32,615 nucleotides of DNA from Gemmatimonadota bacterium (GTDB lineage Bacteria > Latescibacterota > UBA2968 > UBA8231): NCBI GenBank assembly GCA_018672475.1, contig JABHFS010000169.1:1-32615 (forward strand), read 5' to 3'. Shown here piece after piece: positions 14,829-22,366 of the stretch. The notes beneath the pieces were generated by a model, which saw only the letters and a program-made list of their open reading frames with translations, was not told where the DNA came from and searched no databases. Every line of letters begins with the position of its first letter. Within the stretch, counting starts at the first letter, position 1. The position numbers and the translations under genes were made by a program.

Positions 14829-17600
14829 ATGAAGAGCTTGTTGCTATTAGTCTTGTTGCTGGTGATGAGGGGACCACTACTCGGCGAGTCCGTCGACGGG
14901 GCTTTTGTCGACCGCGCGGAGGATTATTCGGAGTCGTTGGCCAATCAATTGCACGCGCTGTCGCTGGCCGTGCGCGAAAAAAAGATCGACGAGTTGGCTT
15001 CGTATTTTGCGGCCGGGCTCAGTGCCGGAGGATTGCCAGTGCGTGGCGATGTCGCCCATCCGGCAAACAAGTGGACTGTCGCTTGGAACGCGGATTGGTC
15101 CAGTGACGGGTTGGATCGGGAGGCTTTTGTCGGGGAGTGGCGCCGTTACCTGGGCTATTTTTCCGCGATCGAGGACGTGCGTTTCAAGGTTAAGCAGGCG
15201 CACTTTATTGAAGGTGAGGCGGTGCAGGCCGATGCGCATATCTATTTTGCCATCGTTGGTCGCGACGCATCGGGGATGCGTCAGTGGGCCGAGGCCGAAG
15301 CGTGGATCGAGGCGACCTTGCAGCCGGAGGGACGTTGGCTTCTCGACGCGTTCGAACTCGAAAAACACGGCGCGCATGTCGCACTCACCGAGCTTTTTAG
15401 CGAGGTATCGCTGCCCGCCGGAATGTTTCGCTCGGCTCCTCGTTTCGGTACGCCGGGCAACCAAGACTTTCTCGCCCACGGCGTTGCCGTTGCCGACATT
15501 GACCGGGACGGCTGGCTCGATGCGCTGGCGACGGGGGTGGGACGGAACTTCCTCTATATGAACCAGGGCGACGGTACCTTTGCCGAGCGGGCATCCGCAG
15601 CCGGGGTCCAGTTTACGCCACCGGCTACCGGTCCACTTTTCCTCGACAGTGACAATGACGGCGATGTCGATCTCTTTCTGGCGGCGGCGGGTTATCAGAT
15701 GCTCTTTGAGAATCGCCCGACGGAGGAGGGGGCGCCCAATCTCGTCGATGTATCGCAAGAGGCCGGCGTGGCCTATCCGGCGCAGGGTTTTAGCGCCGTC
15801 GCCGCCGATGTCGACCAAGACGGCTGGTCCGATATCTACGTGACTTCCTATAACCAGTACGGTACGGTCATGCCCAATTCGTGGTCACGGGCTACCAATG
15901 GCACGCCAAACCTGCTCTTCGTCAATCGCGGCGACGGAACTTTTACCGAGCAGGCCGAGAGCCGGGGTGTGGCCGACGGTCGCTGGTCCTATGCGGCCTC
16001 TTTCGCCGATCTGGACGAGGACGGCGACCAGGATTTGTATGTGGCCAATGATTTCGGCGAGAATGGATACTATCGCAACGAAGGAGGCTATTTTACTGAT
16101 CGGGCGGAAGAGGTGGGGCTGCTCGACCCGGGTAATGGCATGGGTGTTTCCGTCGGCGATTTCGACAACGACGGCCGGCTGGATTTGCACGTCAGTAATA
16201 TGTCCTCGACGGCGGGCAACCGGATACTCAGTCGATTATTTCCCGATGGGGTAAAACAACTCGACGAGACGCGGGTGCTCAATAAACTGGCGGCGGGCAA
16301 TACGCTCTTCCGCAACTTGGGTAGCGGCAGTTTCGAGGATGCGAGCCAGGCGGCCGGACCCTTCGGGGCGGGTTGGGCTTTCGGTGGCGGCTTCGTCGAT
16401 TTTGACAACGACGGTTGGCAAGATCTGCACGCGCCGAACGGTTTTATATCGGGCAAGTCGCTAAAGGACACCTGAAGCCTGTTCTGGCGCCACGTGCTGG
16501 CGTCGTCAACAGGGGATGAAGCGGCGGGCAATCAGGATTATCAGCGCGGCCATATGGGTAAGATCTTCGCCGAGGGTTTTTCCTTCAGCGGTTTTGAGCG
16601 CGACAAGCTCTACCTGAACCAGGGCGGAGCGTATGTTGATATCTCCGGTCTGTCGGGGCTGGATTCGGTGGGGGACGGCCGCGGTGCCGCCTGGGCTGAT
16701 TTCGACAATGACGGAGACTACGACCTATTGTTGACCGAGTTGCAAGGACAGGTGCACCACCTGTATCGCAATGAGGTGGGCCAGCAACGCCATTGGGTGC
16801 GGGTGTTGCTGGAGGGACGGGAGAGCGGTCCCGACGCGTGGGGCGCCGAGGTGAGGGTAAAAACCTCGCAGGGGATTGCCGTTAAAGCAAAGACCGGCGG
16901 CAGCGGTTTTGTCTCGCAGGGGGATCCGCGCCTGCTCTTCGGTCTGGATTCGGAAGAGGCGGTAGAGTGGCTGGAAGTGCGTTGGCCGTCGGGTGAACGG
17001 CAGCGCTTCGGCTCGGTTGCGGCGGGCGCGACGGTGCGGGTGGTCGAAGGGGAGCAATCGTTACAGCCTGTCGAATTGGCGGCGACGAGCTTGCCGGACC
17101 CGGCGGGAGAGGATGCAGAACTGCTGGCGGCGCTTGTGGTGCAGCCTAGAGACGAGTTCCCGGCGATCGCGTTGCAGGGGTTAGACGGCGAGCAGACGAA
17201 TTTTTCCGCGTTTCGCCGGGCAGATCGCAGTTATCTGATCAATCTGTGGGCAACGCATTGCGGCCCTTGCCTGCGGGAGATGCCTGAGTTGGCGGCGTTG
17301 GCGCCGTCGCTGGCAGCGAACGGAATCGAGGTGGTGGGCATCAGTTTGGATATGGGCGCGGCAAAGGCCAAGGTGCCGAGTTTTGCTCGGAGGCTCGGTG
17401 TAAACTATCCGCTCTTTACTACCGAGGAACACGTTTTCTCGCAAATTTTTTCGGGCGATCAGGTCTTTATTCCACTCTCCTTTTTTGTGGATCGAGAGGG
17501 CATGGTCAAAGATGTCATGGCTGGATGGTCGGAGGAAACCGCGGCGAAAATTCGCACATGGAGCGGGGATAAGTCACCGTTGACAAAGGGAACACAATGA
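14829..17600 (+). CDS. CRTAC/ASPIC repeat protein fused to a TlpA-like domain, with one in-frame UGA (possible selenoprotein)
   Basis: If the TGA at 16473-16475 is read through, this is a 923-residue exported protein. A signal peptide (MKSLLLLVLLLVMRG) is followed by an NTF2-like region (about 30-190). Then come calcium-binding FG-GAP/VCBS repeats (DRDGWLD, DNDGDVD, DQDGWSD, DEDGDQD, DNDGRLD, DNDGWQD), the UGA as residue 549, another repeat (DNDGDYD), an ASPIC/UnbV domain and a TlpA-like thioredoxin domain with active site CGPC (811-814). The frame is open and typical on both sides of the UGA, with no shift. The context is SLKDT-UGA-SLFWRH; I recall Cys after KDT in relatives. A SECIS-like hairpin follows. 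The alternative is a Cys-to-stop mutation giving a 548-residue stump. It overlaps the next gene (ATGA). Confidence 0.7.
16478..16513 (+). promoter_or_regulatory. SECIS-like hairpin after the in-frame UGA
   Basis: CCTGTT (16478-16483) pairs perfectly with AACAGG (16508-16513). Inside, TGGCGCCA pairs with TGGCGTCG through two G-U pairs, closing a five-base loop CGTGC (16493-16497). The loop starts 17 bases after the UGA and has G as its second base. Published bacterial SECIS rules, as I recall them, ask for a small loop with a G in the first two positions 16-37 bases from the UGA. GC-rich coding sequence often folds, so this supports selenocysteine insertion without proving it. Confidence 0.45.
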
Positions 17601-19009
17601 AAGAATTAGAGATTATCCAAGGGGGCATGGGGGTCGCCGTGTCGAATTGGCGCTTGGCCAATTCGGTTGCCAGGCTGGGGCAGCTTGGAGTGGTTTCCGG
17701 TACGGCGTTGGAGAATGTTCTGGCGCGGCGTCTGCAAGCGGGTGATCCGGATGGGCATATGCGTCGCGCTTTGGCGCAGTTTCCCTTGGCGCCTATGGCC
17801 GAGCGGGTGATCGACCGCTATTTCCTGGAAGGCGGCAAGGCGGTGGATGCGCCCTTTGCGATCGTACCAATGTTTACCATAGATCCCGATCCGGCGCTGA
17901 TCGAGCTGACGGTGGTGGCTAATTTTGTCGAAGTCTTTTTGGCCCGTGAAGGCCATACGGGCAAGGTGGGCATCAACTATCTGGAAAAGATCCAGATGCC
18001 GACCCTGTCTTCGCTTTACGGGGCGTTGTTGGCCGGAGTTGACTATGTGATTGTGGGAGCGGGCATACCGCGCGAAATTCCCGGTGCGCTCGACCGTCTT
18101 GCGCGGGGCGAGGCGGCGGAGTTGAAGTTACATGTGGAAGGCGGCGGCGAGGAGGTGCAGATGCGCTTCGACCCGGTTGCTTTCGCCGGTGAAAAGCGGG
18201 CGTTGCAACGGCCCCGCTTTCTGGCCATCGTCTCCTCGTCGACCTTGGCGCAGGCGTTGTTGAAGCGGGCCACGGGGGAAATTTACGGCTTTGTCGTCGA
18301 ATTGCCTACGGCCGGTGGGCACAATGCGCCCCCGCGCGGCAAGTTGCAGTTGAACGACCGGGGCGAGCCGGTCTACGGACCGCGCGACGAAGTGGACTTG
18401 GCCAAGATCGCCGCCTTGGGTAAACCCTTCTGGATGGCCGGTTCCTGCGGCAATCCCGGACGTTTGCGCGAGGTGCAGGAGGCGGGGGCGGTTGGGGTAC
18501 AGGTGGGTACGGCCTTTGCTTTTTGTGAGGAGTCGGGGGTGGATGGGCAGTTGAAATCGCAGGTCTTGCGCGGATTGCGCGACGGCGAGGTTGAGATATT
18601 CACTGATCCGGCAGCTTCTCCCACCGGTTTTCCCTTTAAAGTAATTGAGTTCGAGGGCAAGTTACCCGGGGCAGATGCGTACGCGGTGCGGCCCCGCACG
18701 TGCAATCTGGGGTATTTGCGCACTATTTATCGGCGCGACGACGGCAGTGTGGACTATCGCTGTGCTGCCGAATCGGTGGCCAGTTATGTGAAAAAAGGCG
18801 GAGATGTCACAGAGACCGAGGGGCGCAAGTGCCTTTGTAATGCGCTATTGGCCAATGTCGGTCTGCCGCAGCGGCGCCCTAGCGGCTACTTGGAACAGCC
18901 TTTGTTGACCGCCGGCGATGACCTATTGCAGGTGGCGGGTTTTCTAGAGGCAGACAAGGATACTTATGGGGCCGCTGATGTAGTGGACTATCTGCTTGCC
19001 AAAGTTTGA
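17597..19009 (+). CDS. Nitronate monooxygenase / 2-nitropropane dioxygenase family flavoprotein
   Basis: This encodes 470 residues with the TIM-barrel FMN fold of the NMO/FabK-like family. It opens with IIQGGMGVAVSNWRLANSVA, the family start. The flavin-site motif GGHNAPPRGKLQL gives the central HN that stands for the catalytic His region. Barrel-end glycines are seen in FWMAGSCGNPGRLREVQEAGAVGVQVGTAFAF. The protein is longer than classical NMOs (about 350), with a cysteine-containing C-terminal extension (GRKCLCNALLANVGLPQRR). It is translationally coupled to the CRTAC-TlpA gene (ATGA overlap). Substrate unknown; oxidation of nitronates or a reductase role are both possible. Its 3' end overlaps the convergent cNMP-binding gene by 66 bases. 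Confidence 0.85.
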   Translation: MKELEIIQGGMGVAVSNWRLANSVARLGQLGVVSGTALENVLARRLQAGDPDGHMRRALAQFPLAPMAERVIDRYFLEGGKAVDAPFAIVPMFTIDPDPALIELTVVANFVEVFLAREGHTGKVGINYLEKIQMPTLSSLYGALLAGVDYVIVGAGIPREIPGALDRLARGEAAELKLHVEGGGEEVQMRFDPVAFAGEKRALQRPRFLAIVSSSTLAQALLKRATGEIYGFVVELPTAGGHNAPPRGKLQLNDRGEPVYGPRDEVDLAKIAALGKPFWMAGSCGNPGRLREVQEAGAVGVQVGTAFAFCEESGVDGQLKSQVLRGLRDGEVEIFTDPAASPTGFPFKVIEFEGKLPGADAYAVRPRTCNLGYLRTIYRRDDGSVDYRCAAESVASYVKKGGDVTETEGRKCLCNALLANVGLPQRRPSGYLEQPLLTAGDDLLQVAGFLEADKDTYGAADVVDYLLAKV

Positions 19010-19507
19010 TGTTGTTGCCAAGTGGTCGGCATTATAAAGCACACGCGTGTTTTCCACCAATTGCCGTCTGGTGGCGATTAGGCGGGCTGTGGTGACTTGC
19101 ACGACGCGATTGAGCATCTGATAGCCCAACTCGTGGTCGTTTTCACAGAGCCGACGCAGATATTCGGCATTGAAGGCGAGTACCTGCACTTCTTCAATGG
19201 CGCGCGCATCGAAACCCCAGCGATGTGGTGCTACGAACCAGGACCAGCCGAGCACTTCGCCTGGCTCAAGCGATTGCACGGCGATGGCATGGTCGACGGC
19301 CTGGCCCGTTTCTAAGGCTACTATTCCTTTAACTACCAGACAGAAGAATTCGGCTCTCTCATCTTCGTGCGCGAGATATTTGCCGAGGGCGAATTGCGTG
19401 AGGGCAGTTCCCTCGGTCAATTGTATTAGATGAGATGCGGCGAGATCTGCAGAAAAAGGATGTTGGGCGATAAGGGGTATGAGGTCTTGTCGGGATGTAG
19501 TAGTCAT
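18944..19507 (-). CDS. Cyclic nucleotide-binding domain protein without a DNA-binding domain
   Basis: This encodes 187 residues from the ATG at 19507, with GGAGG five bases upstream. One cNMP-binding beta-roll is clear: the glycine-rich turn LEPGEVLGWSWFVAPHRWGFDARA is the signature of stand-alone cNMP-binding proteins of about 160 residues. The roll is followed by its C-helices (ELGYQMLNRVVQVTTARL). No winged helix-turn-helix follows, so it is not an FNR/CRP activator despite sitting where fixK or fnr often does. The last 22 residues are encoded opposite the end of the nitronate monooxygenase gene. It is transcribed divergently from ccoI, with its own sigma-54-like promoter. Ligand and partner unknown. 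Confidence 0.8.
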   Translation of the reverse strand: MTTTSRQDLIPLIAQHPFSADLAASHLIQLTEGTALTQFALGKYLAHEDERAEFFCLVVKGIVALETGQAVDHAIAVQSLEPGEVLGWSWFVAPHRWGFDARAIEEVQVLAFNAEYLRRLCENDHELGYQMLNRVVQVTTARLIATRRQLVENTRVLYNADHLATTSNFGKQIVHYISGPISILVCL

Positions 19508-19556
19508 GGTGGCCTCCACAAGAATAACGATGGCTGGGATCTCTACTTATAAGGGA

Positions 19557-19570
19557 GCAAAGCCCATACC
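19557..19570 (-). promoter_or_regulatory. Sigma-54 promoter P5 for the cNMP-binding gene
   Basis: On the minus strand GGTATGGGCTTTGC has GG and GC 12 bp apart and is preceded by TT. Transcription would start near 19545, about 38 bases before the ATG. It is divergent from P6, with the activator pair between them. Confidence 0.7.
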
Positions 19571-19622
19571 AAGACCGGTTGAAGGGCGCGCCGCCAAGAT
19601 TGCTCTATTTGTATGAAGTGAG

Positions 19623-19671
19623 TGTGACGGGAAAGTCTCGGCAAGTGAAATTGTGAGATATCTATGTCTCA
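19623..19671. promoter_or_regulatory. Tandem activator sites shared by divergent P5 and P6
   Basis: TGTGACGGGAAAGTCTCG (19623-19640) and TGAGATATCTATGTCTCA (19654-19671) have centres 31 bp apart. The centres lie about 87 and 118 bp from the P5 start, and about 140 and 109 bp from the P6 start. This is the clearest pair in the window, sitting midway between two divergent sigma-54-like promoters. Confidence 0.7.
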
Positions 19672-19745
19672 TGTCTTGGTCTTTTCCCGAGGAAAAATCG
19701 CCCATCTACGCCCGCATTAGTAGAATCCTCGTTGCAATGCTTTGT

Positions 19746-19759
19746 GGTATGGAATTTGC
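19746..19759 (+). promoter_or_regulatory. Sigma-54 promoter P6 for ccoI and the cbb3 operon
   Basis: GGTATGGAATTTGC has GG and GC 12 bp apart. The predicted start (about 19771) is only two bases before the ccoI ATG, so the transcript would be practically leaderless. Confidence 0.7.
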
Positions 19760-19772
19760 CTTGTGATGAGCC

Positions 19773-22196
19773 ATGAACATAAAGGTTCTACCTGCACAGG
19801 CTAAGTCTTGTTTTCATTGCGGCGTGGATTGTTTAGATCGAGTTCTCGCGTCTGACGACAAATGTTTTTGCTGCAATGGCTGCCAGACCGTCTACGACAT
19901 TCTCCGTGCGAACGACCTCGAAGATTATTACGCGTTAGAAGACCGGCCTGGCACATCGCCGAAAGAGCGGGCTGGGCGAAAGGGGGAGTTTGCCTATCTC
20001 GATGACGCGCAGGTCGAGCGGATGTTGCTCGACGGGGATGTGCAGGGGGCCGTGCAGCAGGTGAGGTTGCGGTTGCCGCAGATTCATTGCGCTTCCTGTG
20101 TCTGGCTGTTAGAGAGCCTGGATCGCTTGGATGCGGGCGTGGTGCGGGCGGAAGTCGATTTTATGCGCCGCGAGCTTGCAGTGGGCTTTGCGGCAGAGCG
20201 GACTTCGCTGCGGAGATTGGTCGAGCTACTGGCCTCCTTGGGTTATGAACCGGAGATCACGTTGGGCGGGGCGGCGACGAATAAGAAGAGGCTAGGCGGC
20301 GACGCGTTGGTGCGCAAGGTCGGGGTGGCGGGTTTCTGTTTCGGCAACGCGATGCTTTTCAGTTTGCCCGAATACCTGGCCGGGCCAGAGGGTGTGGCGG
20401 TCGAATGGAAGCGTTTTTTTTGTTGGGCGAATCTGTTGTTGGCCCTGCCGGTGCTTTTTTACAGCGCTGCCGATTACCTGGCGGCGGGCTGGCGCGGGTT
20501 GAGCAAGTGGATCATATCGATCGAGGTGCCGATAGCGTTGGGCATCGTGGCGCTCTTCGGCCGCAGCGCGTATGAGATCTTCGCCGGCGTCGGCAGCGGG
20601 TATATGGATTCGTTCACCGGACTGCTGTTCTTTTTGCTCCTGGGCAAGGTCTTTCAGCGGCGGACCTTCGACGCGCTGTCTTTTGACCGCGACTATCGCT
20701 CTTATTTTCCGCTGGCCGCGACAGTCAGGGAAGGAGCCGCCGAACGCAGCGTGCCGGTTGCCGAGCTAGTGCCTGGGCAATGCATATTCGTGCGGCACGG
20801 CGAACTGATTCCGGCGGATAGCCGCCTGCGGTCGCCGTGGGTCCGGATTGACTACAGCTACGTGACGGGCGAAGCCGAACCCGTGGCCGCTGTGCGCGGC
20901 GAAACGCTCCACGCCGGTGGACGCGTTTGCGGGCTCGCCGCGGAAATGGAAATCAGCAAAGAGGTGTCCCAGAGCCAACTGGCGAGGTTGTGGGACCACC
21001 CGGCTTTCCGTAAAAAGCGAGGTAGCGAATTCGAACAGCGGGTCAACGCCTTCAGCAAATACTTCACTGGGGCGGTGCTGGCCATTGCGACGCTGGCGGC
21101 GCTGTATTGGGCCGGGTCCGATGCGCGAATGGCAGTACACGTATTTACTTCTGTGCTGATCATCGCCTGTCCCTGCGCGCTGGCTTTGTCGACGCCCTTT
21201 GCGCTGGGCACGGCGCTGGGCATTCTGGCGCGCTCGGGACTCTTCCTCAAAAACGCGCAAATCATCGAGCAACTCACCCATATCGATACGATTGTCTTCG
21301 ACAAGACCGGTACCCTGACTCGCGCTCGGGACAACGAGATCGGCTACGAGGGCACGGCGCTGGCGGAGTCGGAGCGGGAAGGCCTAGCCGCTGTGCTGCG
21401 CAATTCGGCGCATCCATTGAGTCGCAGCCTCTTGCAGGGGCTGGCGGCGGTGGGCGACGGCGTGGTGTCGGATTTCGAGGAAGTGCCAGGCCGGGGTTTG
21501 CGCGCCAGGGTCGGGGCGGCGGAGGTGATGGCGGGCTCGCGCGAATGGGTGGGCGAGGCCGGGCAAGGGGCCGACCCGCGATTGCCCGGTGCGCAGGTGC
21601 ACGTGGCGGTAGACGGGGATTACAGGGGTTTTTTCCGTTTGGGCAATGTGTACCGCCAGGGCATCGGCCCGGTGCTTGAAGCGCTCGGCGAGCGGTATCG
21701 GCTGTTGTTATTGTCGGGCGACAACGATCGGGAGCGGGAAAAGCTAAGCGCTTTTTTCGCCGTCGACGACATGCGCTTTGGTCAGTCTCCGACCGACAAG
21801 CTGGAATTCGTAGGCACTTTGCCGACGTCGGGGCACAACGCGCTGATGGTGGGCGACGGGCTCAACGACGCGGGGGCGTTGCAGGCCAGCGCAGTGGGCA
21901 TAGCGGTGAGCGAGAATACCAGCGTCTTTTCGCCGGCTTGCGACGGCATTCTGCAGGCCGAGCATTTGCAACGGCTGCCGCGCTTCCTGCGTTTCGCGAC
22001 CGGCGCCAATCGTATCGTGGTCGCCAGCATGGTCCTGTCGCTGCTCTATAACGCAGTAGGCCTGAGCTTCGCGGTGCAGGGCGCGTTGTCGCCGCTTGTA
22101 AGCGCGATTTTAATGCCGCTTAGCTCGATCAGCGTCATGGCCTTCGCCACGGGGGCCACGCGATTGGCCGCCCGCTATACGGGAGTTGAGCGATGA
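19773..22196 (+). CDS. ccoI: Copper-exporting P-type ATPase of cbb3 oxidase assembly (CcoI/FixI)
   Basis: This encodes 807 residues. A cysteine-rich N-terminus (CFHCGVDC, CFCCNGC) precedes a heavy-metal-associated domain with HCASCVW. The P1B core follows: CPCALALSTPFALG as the intramembrane metal site, DKTGTLT with the phosphorylated Asp, the HP motif in AHPLS and GDGLNDAGAL. This is the FixI/CcoI group that moves copper out of the cytoplasm for insertion into CcoN. The ATG at 19773 has no convincing ribosome site, and the predicted transcript begins about two bases earlier; no better in-frame start precedes the first CxxC. The stop overlaps the ccoS start (ATGA). Confidence 0.92.
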   Translation: MNIKVLPAQAKSCFHCGVDCLDRVLASDDKCFCCNGCQTVYDILRANDLEDYYALEDRPGTSPKERAGRKGEFAYLDDAQVERMLLDGDVQGAVQQVRLRLPQIHCASCVWLLESLDRLDAGVVRAEVDFMRRELAVGFAAERTSLRRLVELLASLGYEPEITLGGAATNKKRLGGDALVRKVGVAGFCFGNAMLFSLPEYLAGPEGVAVEWKRFFCWANLLLALPVLFYSAADYLAAGWRGLSKWIISIEVPIALGIVALFGRSAYEIFAGVGSGYMDSFTGLLFFLLLGKVFQRRTFDALSFDRDYRSYFPLAATVREGAAERSVPVAELVPGQCIFVRHGELIPADSRLRSPWVRIDYSYVTGEAEPVAAVRGETLHAGGRVCGLAAEMEISKEVSQSQLARLWDHPAFRKKRGSEFEQRVNAFSKYFTGAVLAIATLAALYWAGSDARMAVHVFTSVLIIACPCALALSTPFALGTALGILARSGLFLKNAQIIEQLTHIDTIVFDKTGTLTRARDNEIGYEGTALAESEREGLAAVLRNSAHPLSRSLLQGLAAVGDGVVSDFEEVPGRGLRARVGAAEVMAGSREWVGEAGQGADPRLPGAQVHVAVDGDYRGFFRLGNVYRQGIGPVLEALGERYRLLLLSGDNDREREKLSAFFAVDDMRFGQSPTDKLEFVGTLPTSGHNALMVGDGLNDAGALQASAVGIAVSENTSVFSPACDGILQAEHLQRLPRFLRFATGANRIVVASMVLSLLYNAVGLSFAVQGALSPLVSAILMPLSSISVMAFATGATRLAARYTGVER

Positions 22197-22366
22197 GTGC
22201 GCTCTATTTATTGGTCGGTTTCAGTCTGTTGATCGCCCTGGTGTTCTTGGCGGCGTTTTTCTGGGCGATGCGCAACGGGCAATACGAAGATACGTATACG
22301 CCGGCTCTGCGCGTTCTCTTTGACGGGCGTAAAAGTGCTAAACCTAGTAAGGAGATAGTACCGTGA
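22193..22366 (+). CDS. ccoS: cbb3 oxidase maturation protein CcoS
   Basis: This encodes 57 residues. One membrane helix (LYLLVGFSLLIALVFLAAFFWAM) is followed by the typical CcoS continuation RNGQYEDTYTPALRVLFDG. CcoS is needed for cofactor insertion into CcoN. It overlaps ccoI (ATGA) at its start and the GTG of the oxidase gene at its end (GTGA), so ccoI, ccoS and the oxidase are translationally coupled. Confidence 0.9.
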   Translation: MSALYLLVGFSLLIALVFLAAFFWAMRNGQYEDTYTPALRVLFDGRKSAKPSKEIVP

